Source: Myxococcales bacterium (GTDB lineage: Bacteria; Myxococcota_A; Polyangia; Polyangiales; Polyangiaceae). From it: 64,000 bases of DNA. Positions 24,229-32,538 of the stretch are shown in pieces. A program made the position numbers and the translations under genes. The stretch's first letter is position 1. Each line of letters starts with the position of its first letter. Location of the stretch: positions 310,001 through 374,000 of the forward strand of contig JADJCA010000030.1 of assembly GCA_016703425.1 (NCBI GenBank), written 5' to 3'. The notes beneath the pieces were generated by a model. The model saw only the letters and a program-made list of their open reading frames with translations, had not been told where the DNA came from and made no database searches.

Positions 24229-24396
24229 TCATCGATCAGCCCTTCGAGATCTTCTTCTCAGAAAAACGACGTGCTTGCGCGCGATTGGGTCGTACTTCCT
24301 GAGTTCGAACTTCGCCTGCATGGTTCGCTTGTTCTTCGTGGTGACGTAGGCGAAACCGGTGCCGGCGGTGGAGACGAGTTGGATGACGTCGCGCAT
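24229..24396 (-). CDS. rpmG: Ribosomal protein L33, zinc-free paralogue, frameshifted near its end
   Basis: In frame this gives 55 residues: MRDVIQLVSTAGTGFAYVTT, then KNKRTMQAKFELRKYDPIAR, then KHVVF. It lacks the two CxxC pairs of zinc-ribbon L33, so it is the C-minus type that replaces the zinc form when zinc is scarce. After KHVVF the frame runs into LRRRSRRADR. One missing base in the T5 run near 24263 would restore the normal EKKISKG end with a stop at 24236. The start has GGAGGAA upstream. It is divergent from GTPase 3 with a zinc box between them. Confidence 0.85.
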   Translation of the reverse strand: MRDVIQLVSTAGTGFAYVTTKNKRTMQAKFELRKYDPIARKHVVFLRRRSRRADR

Positions 24397-24441
24397 GGGA
24401 GTTCCTCCGAGGGGGCGACACTACGCGGCACACGTTTGAGT

Positions 24442-24456
24442 TGCAACTGAGTTGCG
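24442..24456. promoter_or_regulatory. Zur-type box between rpmG and GTPase 3
   Basis: TGCAACTGAGTTGCG, one mismatch at the last base of TGCAAY-N3-RTTGCA. It lies 45 bp from the rpmG start and 28 bp from the GTPase start, so it could control both divergent genes. Confidence 0.55.
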
Positions 24457-24484
24457 AATGTGAGATTGGCTTTCATCCCACTTG

Positions 24485-25720
24485 ATGGAGGCTTCAGTGG
24501 AACGATTGCCCGTGACGGTGCTCAGCGGCTTTCTCGGCGCCGGCAAGACCACCCTCTTGAACCACGTACTGGCGAATCGTGAGGGTCGCCGCGTCGCAGT
24601 CATCGTCAACGACATGAGCGAGGTCAACATCGACGCCCAGCTCGTGAACATGGGCGGCGCCGCGCTCGGGCGCACCGACGAGAAGCTCGTCGAGATGTCG
24701 AACGGGTGCATCTGCTGCACCCTGCGCGAGGACCTCCTCGTGGAGGTCAAGCGCCTCGCGAGAGAGGGCCGCTTTGACAGCCTGCTCATCGAGTCGACGG
24801 GAATCGGTGAGCCTATGCCGGTCGCGGCAACGTTCTCGTTCCGCGATGAAGCGGGCTTCAGCCTCGCCGACGTCGCGAAACTCGACACCATGGTCACGGT
24901 TGTGGACGGCGCCAACTTCCTCAGGGAATACAGCTCGTCGGACGACCTAAGAGCCAGGGGCGTCGCCCTCGGTCCGGAGGACGAGCGGACGATCGCGGAT
25001 CTGCTCGTGGACCAGGTGGAGTTCGCGAACGTACTCGTCGTCTCCAAGACCGACCTCATCGACGGACCGGAGCTCGCTCGGCTCGAAGGTCTGCTGCATC
25101 AGCTGAATCCGGAGGCGCGTATCGTGCGCGTGGAGCATGGGCGGGTCCCCGTCGGCGCGGTCCTCGACACGGGGCTCTTCGACCACGACAAGGCGGCGAA
25201 CTACGCCGGCTGGGCCAAGGAGCTCGCCGGAATTCACACGCCGGAGACGCAGGCGTACGGAATCGGCAGCTTTGTTTACCGCGCGCGGCGCCCGTTCCAT
25301 CCCGCGCGGCTTCACGCCTTCCTCGCCAGCGAGTGGGGTGGTGTCCTTCGCTCGAAGGGCTTCTTTTGGCTCGCGACACGTATGAGCGAGGTGGGGGCGT
25401 GGTCTCAGGCCGGCCCGGCGTGTCGAACGACCCGCGCCGGCTTTTGGTGGGCGGCGGCGCCGGCCGCGTTGTGGCCTGAGGCTCCGGAAGCGCAAGCCGA
25501 ACTCCGGCGCGCCTTCCAGGACCCGTATGGCGATCGTCGCCAGGAGCTCGTGTTGATCGGGATCGGCATGAACGAACCGGCTCTCCGAGCGGGTTTCGAT
25601 CGGTGCCTCCTCAGCGACGCCGAGATGAGCCTAGCTCCAGCCGGTTGGCGAGCGCTCCCGGATCCGTTTCCATCGTGGGGCGAGGTGACCATCGAAGCAG
25701 AGGCCGCGCGCGTCGCATGA
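24485..25720 (+). CDS. COG0523 GTPase 3
   Basis: A 411-residue paralogue of the GTPase at 21226. Motifs: GFLGAGKTTLLNH, NDMSEVNIDAQLV, NGCICCTLREDLL with CICC, ESTGIGEPMP, SKTDL. The C-terminal domain has THTPETQAYGIGSFVYRARR and GGVLRSKGFFWLATRM. The ATG at 24485 is preferred; a TTG lies one codon upstream. Its stop overlaps the next ATG (25717-25720), coupling it to the second DUF1826 gene. The high similarity between GTPases 2 and 3 indicates a duplication within the locus. Confidence 0.9.
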   Translation: MEASVERLPVTVLSGFLGAGKTTLLNHVLANREGRRVAVIVNDMSEVNIDAQLVNMGGAALGRTDEKLVEMSNGCICCTLREDLLVEVKRLAREGRFDSLLIESTGIGEPMPVAATFSFRDEAGFSLADVAKLDTMVTVVDGANFLREYSSSDDLRARGVALGPEDERTIADLLVDQVEFANVLVVSKTDLIDGPELARLEGLLHQLNPEARIVRVEHGRVPVGAVLDTGLFDHDKAANYAGWAKELAGIHTPETQAYGIGSFVYRARRPFHPARLHAFLASEWGGVLRSKGFFWLATRMSEVGAWSQAGPACRTTRAGFWWAAAPAALWPEAPEAQAELRRAFQDPYGDRRQELVLIGIGMNEPALRAGFDRCLLSDAEMSLAPAGWRALPDPFPSWGEVTIEAEAARVA

Positions 25721-26406
25721 CCGAACACGGAAGAGAGCTCGCGGCCCACGGGGGCCAAGAGGCGTTCATGCAGAACGGGCACTCGGGCGGCGATTGCAGC
25801 GTTCGAACGGTAGACCACGTTGCGGGGCTAAGCGCGCTCTTCGACGACAGCGTCAACATCGTCACGTTTTCGCGGCCGCTGGATGCGGCGATCGTCGGCG
25901 ACGCCCAACTGGCACTCGGCGAGCCGGGCCTCCAGGTCTTGACCTCCGTCACCCCGAGCGACGGTCCCGGCGTCCTCATGGCGCAGATGAAGGAGCTTCC
26001 GTACCTCACCCGGGAGGCTCACTTCTGGGTCGAGGTGCTCGCGGAGCTGACGGGTTGTGGGCTCGTGGGCTTTCGACTGGTGCGCCTCGACGCGGCGATG
26101 TGTCCACGCTTTCACGTCGACAAGCTGACGGTCCGTGTCGTCTGCGCGTTCGCGGGCAACGGCACCGAGTACGTCGCCGAGCACGACGTGGATCGCCGGT
26201 GGCTCGGACACGCGGCCTCTGGCCTCGACGACGAGGCGTCGGGCCTGCTACGTACCGGTGCGCGAATTCGGCGAGCCGGCACCGGAGACGTCGTGCTCCT
26301 CAAAGGCGAAGCATGGCCTGGAAACGCCGGACGTGGTGCTGTGCATCGCTCCCCCTCGGCGACCAGCACGGCGCCTCGGCTGGTGATGACACTCGACCCG
26401 CTGTAG
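25717..26406 (+). CDS. DUF1826 protein, copy 2
   Basis: A 229-residue protein with the same core as copy 1: CPRFHVDKLTVRVVCAFAGN, GTEYVAEHDVDR, GDVVLLKGEA and RGAVHRSPS. The two are clearly paralogous but diverged outside the core. The ATGA overlap with GTPase 3 suggests the proteins work together, perhaps as GTPase client or accessory. The conserved FHVD...HRSP could be a metal site (HxD...H); no activity is known to me. Confidence 0.75.
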   Translation: MTEHGRELAAHGGQEAFMQNGHSGGDCSVRTVDHVAGLSALFDDSVNIVTFSRPLDAAIVGDAQLALGEPGLQVLTSVTPSDGPGVLMAQMKELPYLTREAHFWVEVLAELTGCGLVGFRLVRLDAAMCPRFHVDKLTVRVVCAFAGNGTEYVAEHDVDRRWLGHAASGLDDEASGLLRTGARIRRAGTGDVVLLKGEAWPGNAGRGAVHRSPSATSTAPRLVMTLDPL

Positions 26407-26430
26407 AGAGCGATGCCAAGGGCGGAGCGC

Positions 26431-27303
26431 ATGAGCATGGACACACCGAGCATCGACACGCAAAAGGCCTGGGATCGTCACGCGCACACGTACGCGCGCC
26501 TGGGCGCCCCCTTCACCGGGTACATCGCGCAATCGCTCTTTCACTCCGTGGCCGGTCGACTCCCGCCGGCGCCCCGGATCCTCGACGTCGCGTGCGGCAA
26601 CGGTGAACTCTCGCGGGCGGCCGCGCTGCATTGCGTCGCGGAGCGCGCAGCCCTTGGTCGCGCGGGGAACGTGCTGGCGACGGACTTCTCCTCTGAGATG
26701 GTCGCGCTTGCGTCGAAGAACCTAAGCGTGCTCGATGCCGGCGACATCGTCCGCTGCGCAGTGCACGACGGGCAGGCGCTGGCGCTCGCGTCGGATTCGT
26801 TCGACGCCGTCTTCTCGGCCTTCGGCATCTTTCTATTCCCGGACCGCTGTGCGGGATGGCGTGAGGCTGCGCGGGTCCTCAAGCCGGGTGGGCTCCTCGC
26901 AACGGCGGTGTGGCGCGGCCCGGAGGATAACGCGCTGGCGCGGCTTCAGATGGGCCCCGTCATGGCAGCGCTGCCGGAGCGCATTCGGGCGGCGGTCCCT
27001 CGGCCTTCATGGCTCGATATCGCGTCACGCGAAGGCCTCGAACGGGAGCTCGCGAGCTCGGGCTTTGAAGAGGTCGAGGTGACCGTATTCGACGCGGTCC
27101 TGACGGCCCCGACGGCCCGCGTGATGTGGGAGTCGATGCGCGAGAACCCGGTCACACGAGGCTTCCTCGCCCCGTGTACGGATGCCGAGCTTCTCGCGGT
27201 TGAGGACGCGGTCCTCTCGAGCTTCCTTTCCATCTCGGGGGGACCTGACCGCCCGGTGCGCTTTGAGGCGTCTTGCCACTTGGCCGTCGCGCGGCGCTCT
27301 TGA
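26431..27303 (+). CDS. Class I SAM-dependent methyltransferase
   Basis: A 290-residue methyltransferase of the UbiE/COQ5-like class. Motif I is ILDVACGNGELSRAAALH (about 51-68), motif II NVLATDFSSEMV, and later blocks FDAVFSAFGIFLFPDR and LKPGGLLATAVWRGP. Substrate unknown. The start at 26431 has GGCGGAG upstream; an ATG at 26413 is an alternative. It follows DUF1826 copy 2 within 25 bp in the same direction, so it may be the last member of the zinc-regulated operon. Confidence 0.8.
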   Translation: MSMDTPSIDTQKAWDRHAHTYARLGAPFTGYIAQSLFHSVAGRLPPAPRILDVACGNGELSRAAALHCVAERAALGRAGNVLATDFSSEMVALASKNLSVLDAGDIVRCAVHDGQALALASDSFDAVFSAFGIFLFPDRCAGWREAARVLKPGGLLATAVWRGPEDNALARLQMGPVMAALPERIRAAVPRPSWLDIASREGLERELASSGFEEVEVTVFDAVLTAPTARVMWESMRENPVTRGFLAPCTDAELLAVEDAVLSSFLSISGGPDRPVRFEASCHLAVARRS

Positions 27304-27501
27304 CCTGATCTCCTCAGAGCGCCTCGCCGCGTCGACCTGATCGATCCGAGGGGCGCCTCGGTCGACGGGCCGCTGCATGCGAACCAGGTGCGCGGGGAGA
27401 GCAGGGTGCTCACCCAAACGATCTTGCTGCATTCGGCCCTCGCTCGACCGGTTCCGGAGCGGCACACGTTGTGCGACTGCCAGCGCACCGAGGTGCTCCC
27501 C

Positions 27502-28614
27502 ATGAAGCTCGACCGTTCGCTTTTCCTTGCCGTCGCAACATCCCTCGCCGCCGTCGCCTGCGGCAGCTCGTCCGCCGAGACCGACACCGACGAAGGTGCC
27601 GTGCAAGGCGCCGAAGGCGCCCGCTGCGTCGATCCGGGCCAGGACGGCGCCGGTCCGTCGTCGGACCTCGCCTTCTGCACGGACTTGGCGACGCGCGCTG
27701 CCGCCGTGGGCGAGCACTTCCAGAGCGTGCAGAACGTGTGCAGCGGCTACCTCACGAACTTCAAGAGCGAGGCGGCCAAGCGCGCCAAGACGTGCATGAC
27801 CGGGCTCCGCACCGAGCTGGCCGGTCGTGGCCCGGCCTTCGATTGGATGGGGCTCTACGAGTGCGGCTACTCCAGCCTACGAGGCACCTGCGAGGCGAAT
27901 GGCATCACGTCGGCCTGTCGCGACCTCATCACCGAGCCGAACCAGATGTCGACCTCAACGGCCATGGCCGAGCCCGCGATGGTCGAGGCCGAGTGCGTGT
28001 CGTTCCTGTCGGGCCTCAAACGCGCCGGCGTGGAGCAAGTGAAGGGCTGCGTCACGCAAACCAAGTTTCCTGTCTACTCCTGCGTCGAAGGCATCGAGCC
28101 GAATACGAGCGCCAAGAACCTGTGCCTCGACACCAAGGCGCGCACCGAGTCGGGCGCCACGCGGCTCCAACTCGCCGAGGGTTGCAAGCACCTCGCCATC
28201 GACGAGGATGCGAAGGGCGTCTGTTACCAGTTCGTGAAAGCGAGCCGCGTCGCCATGGCGGAGCGTCTGGTAACGGCCATTCAGCAAGCCACCGTCGATC
28301 GCCGCGCGCCGCTCACGGCCGCCAACGTTCACAACATCGGCGTGAGCGCGCTCCGCGAGGCGTGCCGCGCCCCCGCCGAGGTCGACGCGATCTGCACGCA
28401 AGTGGTCGCCAAGTACACGGCGGCGGGAAAGAGCAACGCCGGTGGCCGCATCACCCGCGAGTGTCGCGCCGTCTTCCCAGGGCTGCTCAAGGCGGCGCGC
28501 GATCGCATCCTCTCGGGCGCCGTTCCGGTCGATGGCCGCATCGTTTCCGCCATCGTGTCGTTGCCGACGCCGGTCGATGCGACGGCGGACGAGTTCCCCG
28601 AAACGGCCGAGTGA
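27502..28614 (+). CDS. Cys-rich surface lipoprotein
   Basis: A 370-residue lipoprotein. The signal MKLDRSLFLAVATSLAAVAC ends at a lipobox Cys20, followed by an acidic linker (SSSAETDTDEGA). The mature part is mostly helical with regularly spaced cysteines (VCSGYL, TCMTGL, ECGYSSLRGTC, ACRDLI, ECVSFL, GCVTQT, SCVEG, LCLDT, GCKHL, VCYQF, ACRAP, ICTQV, ECRAVF), which suggests repeated disulphide-linked helical pairs. No family is recognised. Typical of expanded Myxococcota outer-surface lipoproteins. Confidence 0.75.
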   Translation: MKLDRSLFLAVATSLAAVACGSSSAETDTDEGAVQGAEGARCVDPGQDGAGPSSDLAFCTDLATRAAAVGEHFQSVQNVCSGYLTNFKSEAAKRAKTCMTGLRTELAGRGPAFDWMGLYECGYSSLRGTCEANGITSACRDLITEPNQMSTSTAMAEPAMVEAECVSFLSGLKRAGVEQVKGCVTQTKFPVYSCVEGIEPNTSAKNLCLDTKARTESGATRLQLAEGCKHLAIDEDAKGVCYQFVKASRVAMAERLVTAIQQATVDRRAPLTAANVHNIGVSALREACRAPAEVDAICTQVVAKYTAAGKSNAGGRITRECRAVFPGLLKAARDRILSGAVPVDGRIVSAIVSLPTPVDATADEFPETAE

Positions 28615-28677
28615 GCCTACGCTGGCGCCGCGAAGGGCGGCGCCGATGTCGCTCGAGCAAATCGGGAGCGGTGAGGT

Positions 28678-30447
28678 ATGGGCGAGGTTGACGAGCTTTC
28701 GAAGGTCCAGAGGCGTCAGCTGGGGGCGGTCGTCGAGATCGCGTCGGCGAACACGAGGTGTCAACGGCCCCTCATCGCCCGAGCGCGCGCCGCACCGATC
28801 GCGGCCGCGCTGTGTCTCGCGGGCGTCGCGTTCGTTGCGTGTGGTGACGAGGTTCGCGACCTTGCGGGCAGCGAGGCCTCGGTCGACGCCAGCTCGAGCG
28901 ACGTAGGTCTCACGAGCCCCGCGGATGGCATCGCAAGCGACGCTGGCGACATGCCCGATGGCAGCGTCACGGGGAGCGACGCAAGCGCCTTGGATGACGC
29001 GAACGGCTGCGGGGCCGACGGCATGGCGTGCACGTCGACGACGGTATCGAGCGGCCTCTGCAAGTCGGGCCAGTGTGCCCCGTGCAACGAGGCCCTCGAT
29101 CAAGCCGCCTGCGCCACAGGCTACGTCGACGCGGGCCCACACGTCTGCGTGGGCGGAACGTGCGTCGCCGCGAGCTGCTCCAGCGCCGCTTCATGCCCCA
29201 GCGGTCAGGGCTGCGCACAAGGCACGTGCGTCGCCTGCGACGCTCAGTCGGGGAACACCTACGTCGTCGACCCCGGCCTCGGCAGCCTATCGGCGACGGG
29301 TAGCGGCAAAGCCTTGAGCGTGACGACCCCGGCGTGTGCTTTCCGCACCGTCCGCCAGGCCCTTGATGCGATTGCCGCCAAGGCTGGCGACGCAGGGCCG
29401 CCCCCTCCCGGGACCACCATCGTCCTGCGCGGGCCCAAGCTCGCGACGGCTTCGTCCGACGAGCCCATCTGGCTTCCGGAGAATGTGACGATAGCGGGCG
29501 AGGCCGGCGGCGGCGTAGAGCGCCCTCCCGCATACGTGGCGCTCGTCGTCGTGGGCGTCACGACAAAGAACGTGAAGCTCCGGGGACTTGTCATCGACGG
29601 CATCGCACCGACGGTCGGCGGCAACACCGCTTGTCTCGGGACCCATGGGGATTCCACCGTGGTCCTCGAGGACGTCGAGCTACGCCGCTGCGATGTCGGT
29701 CTCCGCGCCTCTGACACCTCGAAGGTGACGGTGAACGGGAACACGACGATTCGCGAGATGGGGACCGACGGCATCGTCGGTTTCTCCGACACGGAGATCA
29801 ACGTCACCGGCATCGGCGGGCCCATCGCCTTGCTCAAGAACGGAACGGCCATCACCGCGCTCGGCTCGTCGAAGGTGACGCTGTCGAGTTCACTCACGCC
29901 GATCCTCATCGCGGAGAGCACCGCCGGCGGTGTCGCAGCGCGCGGCTCGGCGACGGTCAGGCTGCTCGGCGGCGCGGCGCCGATCACGCTCCGCGACAAC
30001 GGGGTCAGCCTCTCGGTGCAAGAGAACGCGAAGCTAGTGGTCAAAGGTGACGCCGCGGCTCGCAACGTTCTCGCCACGAACACCACCAGCGGCACCGACG
30101 GCCTGCGGATTCTCCTCGTTACGCAGAGCGGACTCGTCCACACGCTCACCACGATCGACCTCGGGACCGATGTCGGCGCGAACGCCGGGGGCAACACGCT
30201 CCAAGACGTATCCAAGCCGAACACGGGGGCGGGGATCTGCATCTTGACGGCCCCGAACCTGGGCGAGACCCTCGAGGCGCGCGGCAACAAGTTTGTCACC
30301 GGCGGCGATGCGGGGCTTGCCGTCGATTGCAAGGCCGGGGCTGGGGGACTTGGTGCGCCGAAGGGGTTCTGCACAGGTGCCGTCAACGTGGCCGGCACTG
30401 GAGTGACGGGCAACACGATCCGCGTGGACGGCTGCACGCTCAACTGA
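28678..30447 (+). CDS. Lipoprotein with Cys-rich module and beta-helix domain
   Basis: An exported protein of up to 589 residues. The signal region is internal to the longest frame: RARAAPIAAALCLAGVAFVA followed by Cys, a good lipobox, so the true start is probably later than 28678, perhaps at a non-ATG codon. A D/S/A-rich linker is followed by a cysteine-rich, EGF-like module (CGADGMACTST, LCKSGQCAPCNE, SCPSGQGCAQGTCVACD). A beta-helix of polymorphic repeats then runs from about 190 (CAFRTVRQALDAI, NVTIAGEAGG, VKLRGLVIDGI). The arrangement is common in Myxococcota surface proteins. Function unknown. Confidence 0.7.
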   Translation: MGEVDELSKVQRRQLGAVVEIASANTRCQRPLIARARAAPIAAALCLAGVAFVACGDEVRDLAGSEASVDASSSDVGLTSPADGIASDAGDMPDGSVTGSDASALDDANGCGADGMACTSTTVSSGLCKSGQCAPCNEALDQAACATGYVDAGPHVCVGGTCVAASCSSAASCPSGQGCAQGTCVACDAQSGNTYVVDPGLGSLSATGSGKALSVTTPACAFRTVRQALDAIAAKAGDAGPPPPGTTIVLRGPKLATASSDEPIWLPENVTIAGEAGGGVERPPAYVALVVVGVTTKNVKLRGLVIDGIAPTVGGNTACLGTHGDSTVVLEDVELRRCDVGLRASDTSKVTVNGNTTIREMGTDGIVGFSDTEINVTGIGGPIALLKNGTAITALGSSKVTLSSSLTPILIAESTAGGVAARGSATVRLLGGAAPITLRDNGVSLSVQENAKLVVKGDAAARNVLATNTTSGTDGLRILLVTQSGLVHTLTTIDLGTDVGANAGGNTLQDVSKPNTGAGICILTAPNLGETLEARGNKFVTGGDAGLAVDCKAGAGGLGAPKGFCTGAVNVAGTGVTGNTIRVDGCTLN

Positions 30448-30667
30448 GCGACCCGTCTCGCAGGGGCGTCGAGTGAGGGGCCGGCTTGTCCACGCGGGCA
30501 CCACGAGCGGCGCCGACGTCGGTGACGGTCATCGCGGGCTTGAGGTCGAGCGCGCGAAAAGAGCTCGACGCCCGCGTGTGGACCTGCGCATCCCAGGGGG
30601 CGCTACTGGCGGCTTTCTTGCCTTTGGGGGGCGGCCGCGCGCTTCGTGCGACGGGTCGACCGCGTCG

Positions 30668-31177
30668 TCATACGTGCTCGGCGCTCGCGGCGAGGCTCGC
30701 GAGGAACGCGTCGAGCTGGTCGAGTTGCTCCGGCATCGCGCCCGTCGCCCCCGAGGCCTCGAGCGCGTCCTTGGAGGGATAGAGGTCATGCACGACCAGT
30801 ACGGTCTTGCCGTCCTTTTCGTCGAAGGTGACCGTGGTGACCGTCACGCCAGCCTCTCCTTCATCGTGCGTCCAAACGAGGCGCGAGGGCGGCGTTACGT
30901 CGCGGTACGTGCCGAAGAACGCCATGGTCGAGTGGCCGTGCCGAAACACGAGGCGATACTGCCCTCCAACGCGAACGTCCATCTCGCAAGACAGCAACGT
31001 CAGTCCATACGACTTCGGCACCCACCACCGTTGAAAGAGCTCTGGCTTGGTCCACGCTTCAAACACGAGGCGTGCCGGGCCGTTGACGGTACGCTTGACG
31101 ACAAGCTCGCGGTCGGACGTGCGTTCTGCTGTCGTGGGATTCATGGCGGTTGCCCCGTCATCGCTTCTTTCGGCCAT
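30668..31177 (-). CDS. SRPBCC (AHSA1-like) protein, second pair
   Basis: A 169-residue START-like domain protein. Marks: LVVKRTVNGPARLVFEAWTK, FQRWWVPKSYGLTLL, GGQYRLVFRHG and AFFGTYRDVTPPSRLVWTHD, with the C-terminal helix AMPEQLDQLDAFLASLAA. It overlaps the end of the ArsR-type gene by 20 bases, so translation is coupled. Likely a ligand-binding partner of that regulator, as in the pair at 15480-16306, though the two SRPBCC proteins are not close copies. Confidence 0.82.
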   Translation of the reverse strand: MAERSDDGATAMNPTTAERTSDRELVVKRTVNGPARLVFEAWTKPELFQRWWVPKSYGLTLLSCEMDVRVGGQYRLVFRHGHSTMAFFGTYRDVTPPSRLVWTHDEGEAGVTVTTVTFDEKDGKTVLVVHDLYPSKDALEASGATGAMPEQLDQLDAFLASLAASAEHV

Positions 31178-31520
31178 GGCTCTTCTCCTTCTGTTTCAGT
31201 TCATCGACGACCAAGTCCAACTCGTCGAAGCGCGCGGCCCAGAGCTGGCGGTAGCGCTCCATCCACGCTGTCTCCTCCTCCAGGCGACGAAGACCGAGTC
31301 TGCAGGTCCGCACACGCCCGACTTTCTGGGTGGCGACGAGCCCCGCCTGCTCTAGGACCCCAACGTGCTTCTTCATGCCCGTTAGGGTCATGTTGAACTT
31401 GTGGGCGAGGTCGGAAATCGACGCGTCGGCGCGCCCGAGCTGGTCCAAGACACCACGCCGGGTCGCATCCGAGAGCGCCGCGAATGAGGCATCGAGGCGG
31501 TCACTCGAAGACTGAACCAT
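31158..31520 (-). CDS. ArsR-family regulator, second SRPBCC pair
   Basis: A winged-helix regulator of about 120 residues (ASFAALSDATRRGVLDQLGR, SISDLAHKFNMTLTGMKKHV, GVLEQAGLVATQKVGRVRTC). The HTH sequence NMTLTGMKKHVGVLE is characteristic of the ArsR proteins that accompany AHSA1 genes. Start uncertain: ATG at 31520 or 31532, neither with a strong ribosome site. An inverted repeat GCGAGA-N9-TCTCGC lies at 31534-31554, just upstream. Confidence 0.8.
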   Translation of the reverse strand: MVQSSSDRLDASFAALSDATRRGVLDQLGRADASISDLAHKFNMTLTGMKKHVGVLEQAGLVATQKVGRVRTCRLGLRRLEEETAWMERYRQLWAARFDELDLVVDELKQKEKSHGRKKR

Positions 31521-31533
31521 GCGGTTCACCATA

Positions 31534-31554
31534 GCGAGATGCATCGCGTCTCGC
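31534..31554. promoter_or_regulatory. Inverted repeat before the second ArsR gene
   Basis: GCGAGA-TGCATCGCG-TCTCGC, 6-bp perfect arms, next to the start of the ArsR-type gene. A likely operator; modest length and GC-rich arms make chance possible. Confidence 0.35.
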
Positions 31555-31646
31555 AAGACGCCTGGCAACCTGCCGAGAAGGCCGGTGCGAGGAGCCGGGC
31601 AAACCCGGTCGAATTGGCCTCGCCCCGCGCGCTATCGCGTTGATCG

Positions 31647-31781
31647 CTAGGCGATGGCGAGAGGCGAGGTCGTCACGAGCGCCGCGTCGGTCGCGCCCAG
31701 GCCCCACGGCTCGAGCATGAACCCAAGGCCGAGCAGCGTATCGGCGCCGGTGGTGATGAGCGCGAGGACGTCGAAGGTCAT
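31647..31781 (-). CDS. 44-residue remnant of a small membrane protein
   Basis: An ATG with a good ribosome site (AAGGAG 6 bases upstream) opens 44 codons: MTFDVLALITTGADTLLGLG, then FMLEPWGLGATDAALVTT. The text looks like the first one to two helices of a DUF4345-type small membrane protein, then stops at a TAG. It starts 15 bp after the NAD(P)-binding gene ends, so it is in its operon. A truncated gene or a genuine micro-protein are both possible. Confidence 0.4.
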   Translation of the reverse strand: MTFDVLALITTGADTLLGLGFMLEPWGLGATDAALVTTSPLAIA

Positions 31782-31796
31782 GCTGGTCTCCTTGGC

Positions 31797-32426
31797 TCAG
31801 TTGCTGATCGAGGGTGTTTGCCGAAGGAACTCCGGCCCCGCGGCGCGGGCGAGGAGGAACTCGGCGACGGAGGAGGCGGTGATCGTGAAGCCGAGACCTT
31901 TGCCGTCTTCGGCCATGCGAATGGGCTTGGCTGCCCCTTCAGTGATCCCCACCAGGCGCACGGCGACCCACTCGAGCGCCGAGGCACGGAGCGCGCTCTC
32001 CATGCGTTCCTTGTCGTCGATGATGGGTTTCAACCAGCGAAGAAACACGGGAACCACGACGCGGTTCACCAGCCACGGCCCGCTGCCATTGGCCCCAACG
32101 TTCGACATGCAGACGATGCGGGGAACGCCGTGCCTCTGCATGGCTGCCAGTGTGGCCTTTACGGAATCCGAGATGAGCGTCGTGGGCTTGCCCGTGCCCT
32201 TGCCGCCTACTCCGAGGCAGTGAATCACGACGTCGGCACCCCGCACGCAGGTCTCGACGTCCCCTGCTGATGTCGGACTTCCGCCGATCACCGTGAGCCG
32301 TTCATGCTTCCGGCGGACCGTGTCAGGGTTCCTCACCACCGCGGTCACTCGATGGCCAGCAGCCAAGGCGCGGTCCACGACCAGACCGCCGGTGAGCCCG
32401 GTGGCTCCAAAAAGGGCGATGTTCAT
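31797..32426 (-). CDS. NAD(P)H-binding (SDR/NmrA-like) protein
   Basis: A 209-residue atypical short-chain dehydrogenase. The nucleotide loop IALFGATGLTGGLVVDRALA is at the N-terminus and the NADP pocket text VTAVVRNPD follows. VVIHCLGVGG and IVCMSNVGA fit the NAD(P)-binding SDR a5 group, which often act as oxidoreductases or redox sensors. The start MNIALFG at 32426 was chosen as the fold begins there. It is divergent from a TetR gene with two shared operators in the 112-bp gap. Confidence 0.82.
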   Translation of the reverse strand: MNIALFGATGLTGGLVVDRALAAGHRVTAVVRNPDTVRRKHERLTVIGGSPTSAGDVETCVRGADVVIHCLGVGGKGTGKPTTLISDSVKATLAAMQRHGVPRIVCMSNVGANGSGPWLVNRVVVPVFLRWLKPIIDDKERMESALRASALEWVAVRLVGITEGAAKPIRMAEDGKGLGFTITASSVAEFLLARAAGPEFLRQTPSISN

Positions 32427-32488
32427 GGGCAGACTCCCGCCGCGAACGGCGGACACGAGGAACCGAAGGGTGCGACGAGGTTCAATAT

Positions 32489-32503
32489 GTTCACAGCGTG
32501 AAC
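32489..32503. promoter_or_regulatory. TetR operator 1
   Basis: GTTCAC-AGC-GTGAAC, a perfect 6-3-6 palindrome in the divergent region between the oxidoreductase and the TetR gene. Confidence 0.65.
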
Positions 32504-32515
32504 TTTACGCGATAA

Positions 32516-32530
32516 GTTCACGGTGTCAAC
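32516..32530. promoter_or_regulatory. TetR operator 2
   Basis: GTTCAC-GGT-GTCAAC, the same geometry as operator 1 with one mismatch, centred 27 bp away. It lies 8 bp before the TetR start codon, which suggests autorepression. Confidence 0.55.
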
Positions 32531-32538
32531 ATGATGAC

